A program made the position numbers and the translations under genes. Under the pieces are notes generated by a model. That model was not told the origin of the DNA and did no database searches. It saw only the letters and a program-made list of their open reading frames with translations. Positions 1-8,208 of a stretch of 64,000 bases of DNA are shown here, in pieces. Origin of the DNA: Tropicibacter sp. R16_0 (GTDB lineage Bacteria; Pseudomonadota; Alphaproteobacteria; Rhodobacterales; Rhodobacteraceae); the NCBI RefSeq assembly GCF_017743935.1, contig NZ_JAGHRE010000002.1, positions 372,001-436,000 on the forward strand, given 5' to 3'. Position 1 is the first letter of the stretch. Every line of letters begins with the position of its first letter.

Positions 1-473
1 AGAAGGGCGAATTCTGCCGTCAGGTCGGCGCGGACGAGGTGATCGTTTACCCCCGAGAACTGGACCGCGACGCGCAAAAGGCCCTGTCGGGTGAAATCAA
101 GAAACTGGCAGGCCCGGATGGCGTCGACGTGGTCTACGACGCCGTTGGAGGCGACTATGCCGAGCCCGCCTTGCGCGCCTTGGCCTGGAAGGGTCGGTTC
201 CTCGTGGTCGGCTTCCCGGCCGGCATTCCGAGCATCCCGTTGAACCTGACCCTGCTCAAGGGCAGTCAGATCGTTGGTGTGTTCTGGGGCGCGTCCGTGT
301 TCCGTGAACCGCAGGGGCATGCGGAAAACATGGCCGAGCTTTTCCAGCTCTATGCCGAGGGTAAGGTCAAACCGCAGATCAGCGCGCGCTTCCCGCTCGC
401 AGAGGCCCCCGCGGCCCTGGAAATGATGCAGGACCGCAAGGTGATGGGCAAAGTCGTCATCACGCTGGACTAA
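1..473 (+). CDS. NADPH:quinone oxidoreductase / zinc-type alcohol dehydrogenase family, C-terminal part
   Basis: This is the 3' end of a gene that begins before the window; the open frame runs in from base 3. About 157 residues remain. They carry the second half of a Rossmann nucleotide-binding domain (GVDVVYDAVGG, then a hydrophobic strand GRFLVVGFPAG) and the typical end of medium-chain reductases (PLAEAPAALEMM, then GKVVITLD). Family members reduce quinones or enones with NADPH. The remaining sequence is closest to the quinone oxidoreductase (QOR) branch by recognition, but the catalytic domain lies outside the window, so the substrate cannot be judged. It is followed by a convergent histidine phosphatase gene. 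Confidence 0.85.
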   Translation, partial: KGEFCRQVGADEVIVYPRELDRDAQKALSGEIKKLAGPDGVDVVYDAVGGDYAEPALRALAWKGRFLVVGFPAGIPSIPLNLTLLKGSQIVGVFWGASVFREPQGHAENMAELFQLYAEGKVKPQISARFPLAEAPAALEMMQDRKVMGKVVITLD

Positions 474-488
474 CGGGGTTTACCGGGA

Positions 489-1145
489 TCAGGGCAGATG
501 CGTGCAGTCGTTAAACCCACGGACAACCATCGTGTCGCCCTTGATCACAAGGCGACTGATCGAACCGTTTGCAGCCCCGTTGAACGCAAAGGGCGCGGAC
601 CCGCTGGCAATCGCCATCGCCGCGCCGATCACACCGCCATGGACAAAAGCCGCGACGCGCTGATCCGCGTGGTTGGCCGCGATCCGCAGCAGCCCTGCCC
701 GCACCCGCGCGTGCAGCTGCGCCGTGGTCTCAGCTCCCGGGATCTCTCCCCATTCCTGATTGGCCTTGGCGCGGGCGAACTCGGGCGCGCCCTCGGCCGC
801 TTTGATCCGGTAGAGGCCGCCGTCCCAATCGCCCAAGGACACCTCGCGCAGATCCGCCTCGACAGCTGGCGTCATGCCCAGATGCGCGGCCAACGGCGCC
901 GCCGTCTGATGCGTTCGCACCAACGTCGTGACATAGATCGCATCCAGCGGCTCAGACTTCATACGGTGACCGACTGCCACCGCCTGCGCCTCGCCATTGG
1001 GGTGCAGCGCCGGGTCGCCGTGTCCGTCTTTCATCGGAAAGCTCTGCCCCGGAATCGCCGCCTGGCTTTCGCCGTGGCGGATCAGGAACAGGTCCACGGC
1101 CCCTTTGGGCGGTTGGTAAACGCTTTGGCGATATTCACGGGCCAT
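489..1145 (-). CDS. Histidine phosphatase family protein (phosphoglycerate mutase-like)
   Basis: The protein has 218 residues. The signature LIRHGES sits at residues 21-27, with the phospho-accepting histidine at 24. The second conserved histidine is in FVHGG near residue 170, and the acidic catalytic region is REVSLGDWDG. These are the hallmarks of the histidine phosphatase superfamily (PhoE/CobC/GpmB-like); the physiological substrate cannot be read from sequence. The start at MAREYRQ was chosen because the residues before it in the longer frame do not resemble the family and the family core starts about 18 residues later. The gene is divergent from the downstream crotonase-fold gene, with about 70 bases between them. 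Confidence 0.85.
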   Translation of the reverse strand: MAREYRQSVYQPPKGAVDLFLIRHGESQAAIPGQSFPMKDGHGDPALHPNGEAQAVAVGHRMKSEPLDAIYVTTLVRTHQTAAPLAAHLGMTPAVEADLREVSLGDWDGGLYRIKAAEGAPEFARAKANQEWGEIPGAETTAQLHARVRAGLLRIAANHADQRVAAFVHGGVIGAAMAIASGSAPFAFNGAANGSISRLVIKGDTMVVRGFNDCTHLP

Positions 1146-1213
1146 TTCAAACTCTCTCAATCTGTCGGGCATCCAATCCCGCGCAGATTGAGCGCAACGA
1201 CAAAGGAATTGCA

Positions 1214-2038
1214 ATGACCACGCGCACTTTGGACACCGGAACGGACAAGCTGTTGGGTTCTGTTACCGACGGCGTCGCGACACTGACCTTGAACAACCCC
1301 ACCAAACGCAACGCTCTGGGGGATGAAATGACCCCAGCCCTGCGCCGGATGCTGCTCGAGACCGAGACTGACCCGGATGTGCGCGTTCTGGTCCTGACCG
1401 GGGCCGAGGGTGCCTTCTGCGCCGGCGGTGATATTGGCGGGATGGGTGACACATTGGCTGGCGGCAAGGCCCCCAACACCGATGACATGATCAGCCGTCT
1501 GCGCGAGGCCCAGAATACGGCTTCGCTGCGCCTTTACGAGTACTCCAAACCCACAATTGCTGCCCTACCGGGTGCTGCGGCGGGCGCGGGCATGTCCATC
1601 GCTCTGGCTTGCGATCTGCGGATCACCGGCCAAAGCGGTTTTCTCTATCCGGCCTTTGGCGCCATCGGCTTGAGTGGCGATTTTGGCGGCAGTTGGCTGC
1701 TGAGTCACTACATCGGCCCGGCGCGCGCCAAAGAGGTCTATTTCACCAACCATCGGATCCTGCCGGAAGAGGGGCTGGCACTTGGCCTGTTCAACCGCGT
1801 TGTTGCAGATGAGGATTTGCAGACAGAAACCAATGCACTGGCGCAGCAGATCGCAGGCTTTGCACCGATGGCGCTGCGCTACATGAAGGAAAACCACAAT
1901 CGCGCGCGCTCGACCGACCTGCGCACCGCCATGAACATGGAAGCAGACCGAATGATCCGCACCTTGCTGAGCGACGATCACAAGGAAGGCGCGCGCGCCT
2001 TCATGGAGAAACGAAAGCCCGAATTCAAAGGGCAGTAA
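1214..2038 (+). CDS. Enoyl-CoA hydratase/isomerase (crotonase) family protein
   Basis: A 274-residue crotonase-fold protein. The oxyanion-hole motifs are visible: FCAGGDI at residues 68-74 and GAAAGAG at 120-126. The two glutamates that act in classic enoyl-CoA hydratases are not present: the aligned positions are Ser128 and Ala147. An aspartate at 156 (SGDFGG) matches the acidic residue used by isomerase-type members such as PaaG. It therefore probably isomerises or otherwise handles an acyl-CoA rather than simply hydrating one; that is inference. A weak Shine-Dalgarno sequence (AAAGGAA) precedes the ATG. The next gene is a MaoC-type hydratase, so the pair may act on the same CoA thioesters. 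Confidence 0.85.
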   Translation: MTTRTLDTGTDKLLGSVTDGVATLTLNNPTKRNALGDEMTPALRRMLLETETDPDVRVLVLTGAEGAFCAGGDIGGMGDTLAGGKAPNTDDMISRLREAQNTASLRLYEYSKPTIAALPGAAAGAGMSIALACDLRITGQSGFLYPAFGAIGLSGDFGGSWLLSHYIGPARAKEVYFTNHRILPEEGLALGLFNRVVADEDLQTETNALAQQIAGFAPMALRYMKENHNRARSTDLRTAMNMEADRMIRTLLSDDHKEGARAFMEKRKPEFKGQ

Positions 2039-2162
2039 CGCAAGCAAGCGGGATCCCAACAACCGAACGCCCAACGGGTCGAAATGATGCGGTGCCCACG
2101 ACAAGCCACTCAAGGATGATGGTTTGACCGCGCCCGATCCCGCAAATTGAGGAGGAACAAAC

Positions 2163-2630
2163 ATGAGCAAGATTGACGACGCTGTCACCCAAGACCAGCA
2201 GAAGATCGGAACCGAGATTGGCGTGTCGGACTGGATCACCGTGGATCAGGCGATGATCGACCAATTCGCCACCGTTACGCATGACGAACAATGGATCCAC
2301 GTCGACCCTGAACGGGCCGCCGCCGAAACCCCTTTTGGCGGCACCATCGCGCATGGGTTTTTGTCGCTGTCCCTGGCCAGCCGCTTTGCCTATGAATGTC
2401 TGCCCGTCTACGAAGGCCAGGTCATGGGCATCAACTATGGCTTCAACAAGATCCGCTTTCTCGCGCCGGTCAAATCCGGGTCGCGCCTACGCGGTCGATT
2501 TGTCCTGCGTGACATCAAAAAACGGTCGGCCACCGAAATCCAAAGGGAAACCGGCCTGTCCATCGAAATCGAAGGCAGTGACACCCCTGCCCTCGTGGCC
2601 GAGTGGCTGAGCCTGAGCATCTTCGAGTAA
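2163..2630 (+). CDS. MaoC-family (hot-dog fold) dehydratase
   Basis: A 155-residue single hot-dog-fold protein of the MaoC/NodN type. The hydratase-2 signature is present as [12 protein letters not shown] at residues 35-46, giving the catalytic Asp41 and His46, followed by GGTIAHGF at 59-66. Family members add water to trans-2-enoyl-CoA in the R configuration. A strong ribosome binding site (GGAGGA) lies seven bases before the ATG. The 124-base gap from the crotonase gene contains no obvious gene. No operon partner is certain; aroQ follows in the same direction after 133 bases. Confidence 0.85.
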   Translation: MSKIDDAVTQDQQKIGTEIGVSDWITVDQAMIDQFATVTHDEQWIHVDPERAAAETPFGGTIAHGFLSLSLASRFAYECLPVYEGQVMGINYGFNKIRFLAPVKSGSRLRGRFVLRDIKKRSATEIQRETGLSIEIEGSDTPALVAEWLSLSIFE

Positions 2631-2763
2631 CATCAATCGCGGGGCCGATGGCCGGATCGCCCCCGTGACCACTTCCCCACAGTTGCCAGCTTGTATGCGT
2701 TTACATGCTGGACAGATATGCGTGTTCCTGAGTATCAATTTCTGTGAATGGGGAAACATTAAT

Positions 2764-3210
2764 ATGAGTAGAATTCTGGTCCTAAACGGCCCGAACCTGA
2801 ACCTGTTGGGCACTCGCCAACCCGAGGTTTACGGAAGCACAACGCTGGAATTGGTTGAAGACGCCTGTCGGCAGCATGCTCAGGCGGCGGGCGCAGTTGC
2901 GACCTGCATGCAATCAAACCACGAAGGCGCCCTGATCGACGCGATCCACGCAGCCAAAGGCACGCAAGACGGCATTATCCTGAACGCAGGCGCTTTTACA
3001 CACACGTCCATCGCCCTAATGGACGCCATTGCGTCTGTCGAGTTGCCGGTGGTCGAAGTGCATCTGTCAAACATCCACGCGCGCGAGCAATTTCGCCATC
3101 ATTCCTATATCGCACCCGTAGCCATTGGGCAGATCTGCGGCTTCGGGGCACAGGGCTATAGTCTTGCGATCGACGCATTGCTTGGTCACCTGAACGGGCG
3201 TGTGCTCTGA
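2764..3210 (+). CDS. aroQ: Type II 3-dehydroquinate dehydratase
   Basis: AroQ converts 3-dehydroquinate to 3-dehydroshikimate in the shikimate pathway, as a cytoplasmic dodecamer. The 148-residue length is normal. The flexible active-site lid is clear: [17 protein letters not shown], with catalytic Arg18 and Tyr23, followed by [14 protein letters not shown] and [12 protein letters not shown]. The start at 2764 ([11 protein letters not shown]) is chosen because it begins the family core directly; a longer frame upstream does not fit. Its stop codon overlaps the start of the downstream luxR-type gene (TGATG), so the two are probably translated together. Confidence 0.96.
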   Translation: MSRILVLNGPNLNLLGTRQPEVYGSTTLELVEDACRQHAQAAGAVATCMQSNHEGALIDAIHAAKGTQDGIILNAGAFTHTSIALMDAIASVELPVVEVHLSNIHAREQFRHHSYIAPVAIGQICGFGAQGYSLAIDALLGHLNGRVL

Positions 3211-3965
3211 TGACGTTGTCGGAATACCTCAACCACATTTCCTGCACCAATACGCTGGAGGAGTTGTGGGCCGCGCATACCGCCAAGATGGCAGAGTTCG
3301 GCTTTGATCGTCTGTTGTACGGTTATACCCGCTACAAGACTGAAACCTCCCTCGGGGATCCCGAAGACTTTGTCATTCTGTCCAATCACAGTCAGGACTA
3401 CATTGACGGGTTCTTGCACTCTGGCCTTTATTTTCATGCGCCCATGTTGCATTGGGCGCTGGAGCACGAGGGGGCAAAAAGCTGGCAGATGATCAATCAG
3501 ATCATGGCAGACAAAACCATGACGGATGAGCAGCGCCAAGTGTATCAGTTCAACCTCTCCAAAGGTGTGATTGCAGGCTACACGGTCAGCTTCAATTCTG
3601 TCTCAGTGCGCTCCAAAGGGGCGATTTCGCTCTGCGCCAAAGAAGAGATGACGCAAGAGGATGTCGACAAGGTATGGGCCGAACATGGCGAAGATATCTT
3701 GCTGATGAACAACGTCGCACATCTGAAGATCCTGACGCTTCCTTATACGGCGCCCAACAGATCGCTCACCAAACGGCAACGTGAAGCGCTGGAGTGGGTC
3801 GGTGATGGAAAAACGACCCAGGATATTGCGATTTTGATGGGTTTGACCTCTGCCACCGTGGAAAAGCACCTGCGCCTCGCCCGCGAAGCGCTTTCGGTCG
3901 AAACCACAGCGCAAGCCGTTTTGAAGGCAGCCCTGCACAATCAGATGTTCGTCATGGAGGCTTAA
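3210..3965 (+). CDS. LuxR-family regulator with autoinducer-binding domain
   Basis: A 251-residue quorum-sensing-type regulator. Residues 1-175 match the autoinducer-binding domain and residues 185-251 are a LuxR helix-turn-helix (SLTKRQREALEW, then TVEKHLRLAREAL). No luxI synthase gene is nearby, so it is a LuxR solo within this window. The conserved Asp-Pro of the acyl-homoserine-lactone pocket reads Ala77-Pro78 (FHAPM), so the aspartate that holds the lactone amide appears to be missing. Binding of another ligand, or none, is possible. The start codon overlaps the aroQ stop, which suggests translational coupling to shikimate metabolism. Confidence 0.92.
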   Translation: MTLSEYLNHISCTNTLEELWAAHTAKMAEFGFDRLLYGYTRYKTETSLGDPEDFVILSNHSQDYIDGFLHSGLYFHAPMLHWALEHEGAKSWQMINQIMADKTMTDEQRQVYQFNLSKGVIAGYTVSFNSVSVRSKGAISLCAKEEMTQEDVDKVWAEHGEDILLMNNVAHLKILTLPYTAPNRSLTKRQREALEWVGDGKTTQDIAILMGLTSATVEKHLRLAREALSVETTAQAVLKAALHNQMFVMEA

Positions 3966-4171
3966 GCCCCGGAAATGGTGTCATAAAAATGTGGCATTAC
4001 GTGGGGTAAGGAATTCATGACTTTCCGAAAATCCTATCTGGTTGCATCATGAGACCGTTCCGTGAGTGGTGGCTTTAGCCAGGGAACATCGGGTACTGAT
4101 CTCCGTGATTTCGGGGCTCTCCGACCTGTTCGGTGTTGGGTTTGTATTGTTCCTTACTCGCACCGGAGAAT

Positions 4172-4213
4172 TTGAGGGATCCCGTCCATCCCCATCAAAA
4201 CGGGATCCCTCAA
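4172..4213. repeat. Perfect 14-bp inverted repeat
   Basis: The left arm TTGAGGGATCCCGT (4172-4185) and right arm ACGGGATCCCTCAA (4200-4213) are exact reverse complements with a 14-base loop. Each arm contains GGGATCCC, itself a palindrome. No T-run follows directly, so it is not a typical intrinsic terminator. It could be a stable RNA hairpin downstream of the luxR-type gene, a dimer protein-binding site, or a small repeat element. Confidence 0.7.
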
Positions 4214-4230
4214 TCATCTCCAAATGCACG

Positions 4231-4256
4231 GGCTCTCCAAGCAGGGGCCTTTTTTT
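4231..4256 (+). terminator. Possible rho-independent terminator after the luxR-type gene
   Basis: GGCTCT pairs with GGGGCC (three G-U wobbles) around a seven-base loop, followed by seven T residues at 4250-4256. The stem is weak, but the T-run is clear and the position suits termination of the aroQ-luxR transcript. Confidence 0.4.
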
Positions 4257-4403
4257 GGGTTCGCAGCTCACCCCACACAGCGCCTAATTTGCAACGCGTG
4301 ACCCTGCACCCAGGCTTGATTGTCTGTCTTGCGGTTCTGGTGAACCGAATTGAGCCGGAAAACTCCCGCGCCCGAGCAGACCCGACTTCGTCAGCCCCGC
4401 TAA

Positions 4404-4549
4404 CGGCCTTGGGCCGGGCGCCGCGCTGCGCGCGGCGCGGTTCCGAGTTTGGCAAACGTATCCAGACGCAGCGAGAATCCGCTCCTTGATTTGAAGGCGT
4501 GTTCAATCAAACACCACCCGCCGAGCGCAGCGAGGCCCGGCCCAACGGG
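4404..4549. repeat. Inverted pair of GC-rich repeat elements
   Basis: The reverse complement of 4404-4435 closely matches 4521-4549; both contain the block GCCCGGCCCAA and GCGCAGCG. The copies face each other about 85 bases apart, and short hairpins lie between them (GTGTT/AACAC around 4499-4514). This layout resembles repetitive extragenic palindromes arranged in pairs. Copy number in the genome cannot be judged here. Confidence 0.5.
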
Positions 4550-4608
4550 AGGAGGTTTTTCCGCCAGGAAAAATTGACGACGGGCGGGAGTGCCCCGTTC
4601 CAACAGAA

Positions 4609-4641
4609 AACCCCCGCCAGACAAATGCCTGACGGGGGTTT
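4609..4641 (-). terminator. Rho-independent terminator of the rpsB-tsf operon
   Basis: The minus strand reads AACCCCCGTCAG, an eight-base loop, CTGGCGGGGGTT and then TTCTG. The 12-bp stem has one mismatch and the T-tract is short but clear. It begins about 25 bases after the tsf stop codon. Confidence 0.85.
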
Positions 4642-4666
4642 CAATTCGACATGGTCGCAGTGGGGC

Positions 4667-5542
4667 TTAGCCTTGAGCGGCCTTGGCCACTTCGGCTGCG
4701 AAGTCTTCTTTTTCGACTTCGATGCCTTCGCCAACTTCCAGACGCACAAAACCGGTGATCTCGGCGCCCGCTTCAGCGGCAGCTGCACCAACGGTCAGAT
4801 CGGGGTTCACAACGAACTGCTGGTTCACCAGGGTCGCTTCGGCGACGAACTTCTTCATGCGGCCCACGATCATCTTTTCGATGACCTGCTCGGGCTTGCC
4901 GGATTCGCGAGCGATGTCCATCTGGACCTGCTTTTCTTTCTCGATCACGGCCTGATCCATGTCGGCCTCGGACAGAGCGGCAGGGTTCACAGCGGCGATG
5001 TGCATCGCAATCTGCTTGCCCAGGGCTTCGTCGCCGCCTTTCAGCGCAACCAGAACACCGATTTTACCCATGCCTGCGGTGGCGGCGTTGTGCACGTAGC
5101 TTACAACATTGTCGCCTTCGATCGACGCCATGCGGCGCACCGACATGTTCTCGCCGATGGTGGCGATCTTGTCGGTCAGAGTGTCAGCAACGGACTTGCC
5201 ACCCAGATCAGCGGCCAGCAGCGCGTCAACGTCTGCAACACCCAGAGCTGCGTTAGCGATGCCACCAACGAATTCCTGGAAGTCGGCGTTCTTGGCAACA
5301 AAGTCGGTTTCCGAGTTCACCTCAACCGCGACGCCTTTGCCACCGTCGACAACAACGGCAACCAGACCTTCGGCAGCGGTGCGGCCCGATTTCTTGGCCG
5401 CTTTGGCCAGACCTTTGGTGCGCAGCCAGTCAACGGCGGCTTCCATGTCGCCATCGGTTTCGGTCAGCGCCTTCTTGGCGTCCATCATGCCTGCGCCGGT
5501 CGAGTCGCGCAGTTCTTTCACGAGTGCTGCTGTGATTGCCAT
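4667..5542 (-). CDS. tsf: Translation elongation factor Ts
   Basis: EF-Ts exchanges GDP for GTP on EF-Tu. The 291-residue length is typical. The N-terminal UBA-like domain ([24 protein letters not shown]) and the TDFVAKN motif at residues 79-85, which contacts the EF-Tu nucleotide site, are both intact. A good ribosome binding site (GAGGAG) precedes the start. It lies 79 bases downstream of rpsB, the conserved bacterial order, and is followed by a strong terminator. Confidence 0.98.
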   Translation of the reverse strand: MAITAALVKELRDSTGAGMMDAKKALTETDGDMEAAVDWLRTKGLAKAAKKSGRTAAEGLVAVVVDGGKGVAVEVNSETDFVAKNADFQEFVGGIANAALGVADVDALLAADLGGKSVADTLTDKIATIGENMSVRRMASIEGDNVVSYVHNAATAGMGKIGVLVALKGGDEALGKQIAMHIAAVNPAALSEADMDQAVIEKEKQVQMDIARESGKPEQVIEKMIVGRMKKFVAEATLVNQQFVVNPDLTVGAAAAEAGAEITGFVRLEVGEGIEVEKEDFAAEVAKAAQG

Positions 5543-5572
5543 CTTTTGGCTCTCCTCAAATCAAAACGGATT

Positions 5573-5596
5573 TGGGGCAGGTCATACCCTGCCCCA
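5573..5596 (-). promoter_or_regulatory. Hairpin between rpsB and tsf
   Basis: TGGGGCAGG (5573-5581) and CCTGCCCCA (5588-5596) form a perfect 9-bp stem with a six-base loop in the rpsB-tsf spacer. On the transcribed strand it is followed by AAATCC rather than a T-run. It could tune the ratio of S2 to EF-Ts by partial termination or by RNA stability; that is inference. Confidence 0.5.
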
Positions 5597-5621
5597 TATG
5601 TCAAAGCTGTGACAGCTGGGA

Positions 5622-6395
5622 TCAGGCCTCGGCGGGCGCTTCTTCCGCAACAGCTTCTTCGACGGGTGCTTCTTCCATCGCGCCCAGGTCAACGCCGGCG
5701 GCGCCCAGCTGAGCCGACATGCCGTCCAGAGCCGCACGAGCAGCCAGGTCGCAGTACAGCGCGATGGCGCGCGATGCGTCGTCGTTGCCGGGGATGATGT
5801 AGTCCACACCGTCGGGCGAGCAGTTGGTGTCGACAACAGCCACAACCGGGATACCCAGTTTGTTGGCTTCGGCGATGGCCAGTGCTTCTTTTTTCACGTC
5901 GATGACGAACAGCAGGTCCGGGGTGCCGCCCATTTCGCGGATACCGCCCAGCGACGCTTGCAGTTTGCCCTGGTCACGCTCCATGCCCAGACGCTCTTTC
6001 TTGGTCAGGCCTTCGGCGCCGCCTTCCATGGCTTCGTCGATCTGGTTCAGACGCTGGATCGACTGGGAAACGGTTTTCCAGTTGGTCAGCGTGCCGCCCA
6101 GCCAGCGGTGGTTCATGTAGTACTGAGCCGATTTTTCAGCCGCTTCTGCGATCGGCTGAGCAGCCTGACGCTTGGTGCCGACGAACAGAACGCGGCCACC
6201 TTTTGCAACGGTGTCACGCACGGCCTGCAGAGCCTGGTCCAGCATGGGAACGGTCTGGGTCAGGTCCATGATGTGGATACCATTGCGCGAGCCGTAGATG
6301 AACGGCGACATGCGCGGGTTCCAACGCTGTGTCTGGTGACCAAAGTGAACGCCAGCTTCCAGCAGCTGACGCATGGTGAACTCGGGAAGAGCCAT
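5622..6395 (-). CDS. rpsB: 30S ribosomal protein S2
   Basis: S2 is an essential protein of the small ribosomal subunit. The 257-residue product shows the S2 signatures: [31 protein letters not shown] and [16 protein letters not shown]. The start at 6395 (MALPEFT) was chosen because AAAGGA lies eight bases upstream, while the ATG at 6401 is only two bases from it. The C-terminus carries an Ala/Glu-rich tail beyond the core. A consensus-like promoter sits about 125 bases upstream, inside the end of olsA. Confidence 0.97.
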   Translation of the reverse strand: MALPEFTMRQLLEAGVHFGHQTQRWNPRMSPFIYGSRNGIHIMDLTQTVPMLDQALQAVRDTVAKGGRVLFVGTKRQAAQPIAEAAEKSAQYYMNHRWLGGTLTNWKTVSQSIQRLNQIDEAMEGGAEGLTKKERLGMERDQGKLQASLGGIREMGGTPDLLFVIDVKKEALAIAEANKLGIPVVAVVDTNCSPDGVDYIIPGNDDASRAIALYCDLAARAALDGMSAQLGAAGVDLGAMEEAPVEEAVAEEAPAEA

Positions 6396-6489
6396 GCTCA
6401 TTATCCTTTCCGGTTTTCGCCTCGGCGGGGGTCTCGACGCGGATGCGCCAACCGGCGGACTTATCAGGGATGTCTCCCCCAACAGGCCC

Positions 6490-6508
6490 AAACCCCGCCT
6501 GCGGGTTT
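6490..6508 (-). terminator. Small hairpin after olsA / in the rpsB leader
   Basis: AAACCC and GGGTTT form a 6-bp stem around a seven-base GC-rich loop, just beyond the olsA stop codon. Because the rpsB promoter lies upstream of it, the same hairpin falls at the start of the rpsB leader RNA. It could be a weak olsA terminator or a leader structure. Confidence 0.35.
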
Positions 6509-6518
6509 GAATGGCGCG

Positions 6519-6547
6519 CGTATAGTCCAGCTTTTACTGGGGCGCAA
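6519..6547 (-). promoter_or_regulatory. Candidate sigma-70-type promoter for rpsB-tsf
   Basis: The minus strand has TTGCGC, a 17-base spacer and TATACG. The -35 box lies inside the last codons of olsA and the -10 box just past its stop. Predicted transcription would start near 6512, giving a leader of about 117 bases before rpsB. Confidence 0.5.
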
Positions 6548-7388
6548 GAGCGTTTTGTTGGTTTTCCATCGCCTCGGCGTGACTTTCGCGGATCACCCGC
6601 TCCATCTCGGCCGCCAATGCCTTGCGATTGGGGAAATCGCGAACAGCAACAGGCGTGTGATAGATCAGCTCAACCGCGCCTTGTTTGCGCGCGGCCAGAG
6701 TTTTGAGCAAATGCTCGCCAAACTCCATCTCACCCCACCAGCCATAAAACCGCGCCGGTTGCCCCTTGGGTGCATGGTAGATTACGGATACCGGCTGGAC
6801 ATGCATGAAATCACGCAAATGTTCGGAAAAGAAGGCAGCAAAAAGCGTGGTCTTGAACGGCAACACCCGCAGCCCGTCGGTCGAGGTGCCTTCAGGAAAA
6901 AACAACAGCTTGTGTCCGGCTTTGAGGCGCGTCTCAAAAACCTCGGTCTGCTCCTTGGCCTTCTTGGGGTTGCGTTCGATGAATACGGTGCCGGTGGCCT
7001 TGGCCAGCGTGCCGATCCCGGGCCATCCCGCCACCTCGGCCTTGGACACGAAATAGACCCGCTTGCGCGCGTTGAGCGAGAAGATGTCCAACCAGGATGT
7101 ATGATTGGCCACGACCGCACCACGTTCGGTCATAAGCTGTCCGCTGATCCGATGTTCCATTCCCAGAATACGGAACGCGTTGCGGCAGACGAATTGTACG
7201 ATGAATGGCGTGATCGGGCGCTTCATGCCAAAGAATGGCACCTCGATCAGGCGCAAGAGCAGCAGCAGGATCAGGCACACCGTGATCAATAGGATCAGGG
7301 CCGAGCCGCGCAGCAGGATCAGCAGCCAACCAACCAAGCCAATCTCGATCGGGTCCGGCGCCTCGTCGCTTTCCCAGGTGGTGTTCAT
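6534..7388 (-). CDS. olsA: 1-acyl-glycerol-3-phosphate / lyso-aminolipid O-acyltransferase
   Basis: A 284-residue membrane acyltransferase of the PlsC family. After two hydrophobic segments at about residues 18-52 come the acyltransferase motifs: NHTSWLD (HX4D, His96 and Asp101) and FPEGTS at 164-169. OlsA adds the second fatty acid to lyso-ornithine lipid, and in some Rhodobacteraceae also acylates lysophosphatidate or lyso-glutamine lipid. The gene overlaps olsB by four bases (ATGA), so the two enzymes are almost certainly made together. Assignment as OlsA rather than a general PlsC rests mainly on this context. Confidence 0.85.
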   Translation of the reverse strand: MNTTWESDEAPDPIEIGLVGWLLILLRGSALILLITVCLILLLLLRLIEVPFFGMKRPITPFIVQFVCRNAFRILGMEHRISGQLMTERGAVVANHTSWLDIFSLNARKRVYFVSKAEVAGWPGIGTLAKATGTVFIERNPKKAKEQTEVFETRLKAGHKLLFFPEGTSTDGLRVLPFKTTLFAAFFSEHLRDFMHVQPVSVIYHAPKGQPARFYGWWGEMEFGEHLLKTLAARKQGAVELIYHTPVAVRDFPNRKALAAEMERVIRESHAEAMENQQNALAPQ

Positions 7389-8149
7389 GTCTTGCGCTCA
7401 CCCGTGTAAAGCCGCCGCTGTTTTTCGTTCATGCGCGCAGTGTCGAGGATCAGACAGACGTCCGTGGTGTTGAAGGCGTGGTCGATATAGGCCCCCTCGC
7501 CCACGAAGCCGCCAAGACGCAAGTAGGCCTTGATCAAGGCCGGCACCTCAAGCATGGCTTTTCGGCGATCCAGCTCCTCGGGCGCGACGCGGTTCATGTC
7601 GACGAAATGCTTTGCTTGTGTGCGCACACGCAGATCCTCGGGCGCCAGGTGGTTGTGGTGCAGCATCGACAAGGGCTGCGCCAGCGCATCCACATCCGTA
7701 CCGTGAAAGCTTGCGACGCCGAACAGAACCTCGACCTCATGCTCGGCCACATAGGCCGCCAGCCCGTTCCACAGATGAAACATCGCCATACCGCCGCGAT
7801 AATCGGGATGCAGGCAAGAGCGGCCCAATTCCAAGAGCTTGCGACCGCTGTTTTTCAACACGCTCAGGTCATATTCGTCTTCGGAATAGAACTGCCCCAA
7901 AGCGCGCGCCTGTTCACCGCGTAGCAGCCGGTATACCCCAACCACCTCACCCGTAGTGTCATCCGACACCAGCATGTGGTCAAAAAAGGGATCGAACCGA
8001 TCCTGTTCCAGGCCGCGGTCATGATCGACCATTTCGCCGCCGCCACCGAGCTCACGCACAAACACGTCATAGCGCAGCCGCTGTGCCGCCAGCAGCTCGT
8101 CCGCGGTTTCGGCGATCTTGACCGTGAATGTGGGTCCGGTGTCCGGCAT
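7385..8149 (-). CDS. olsB: Ornithine (or related amino acid) N-acyltransferase
   Basis: A 254-residue GNAT-fold acyltransferase of the OlsB/hemolysin-like group. Typical features are the N-terminal LRYDVFVRELGG block, the central RKLLELGRSCLHPDYRGG block, and LFGVASFHGTD. OlsB transfers a 3-hydroxy fatty acid from ACP to the alpha-amino group of ornithine, the first step to phosphate-free ornithine lipids, which marine bacteria use when phosphate is scarce. The related GlsB enzymes use glutamine, so the amino acid used here is not certain. A perfect palindrome lies 60-80 bases upstream and may be an operator. Confidence 0.85.
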   Translation of the reverse strand: MPDTGPTFTVKIAETADELLAAQRLRYDVFVRELGGGGEMVDHDRGLEQDRFDPFFDHMLVSDDTTGEVVGVYRLLRGEQARALGQFYSEDEYDLSVLKNSGRKLLELGRSCLHPDYRGGMAMFHLWNGLAAYVAEHEVEVLFGVASFHGTDVDALAQPLSMLHHNHLAPEDLRVRTQAKHFVDMNRVAPEELDRRKAMLEVPALIKAYLRLGGFVGEGAYIDHAFNTTDVCLILDTARMNEKQRRLYTGERKT

Positions 8150-8208
8150 TGGTGCAACTTCCGAAAGGGGCGCAAGAACTTGGCCGCAATTAGCCCGAAA
8201 TCACGGTT

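Larger units (their letters stand above)
3966..4608. other. Long gene-free stretch with inverted repeats
   Basis: This is the only interval above 300 bases without a credible gene. It holds a perfect 14-bp inverted repeat at 4172-4213, a weak terminator-like hairpin at 4231-4256, and two GC-rich repeat copies in opposite orientation at 4404-4435 and 4521-4549. Short frames that cross it have no family features and differ in composition from neighbouring genes. No tRNA or known riboswitch could be recognised. It separates the luxR-type gene from the convergent rpsB-tsf operon. Confidence 0.6.

Noticed and set aside
4066-4287. A 73-codon frame with one hydrophobic stretch in the gene-free region
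   Set aside because: No ribosome binding site or known family, and it crosses the 14-bp inverted repeat.
4499-5797. A 432-codon plus-strand frame
   Set aside because: Mostly antisense to tsf and rpsB; its start lies in a repeat element, which gives a false Ser/Glu/Arg pattern.
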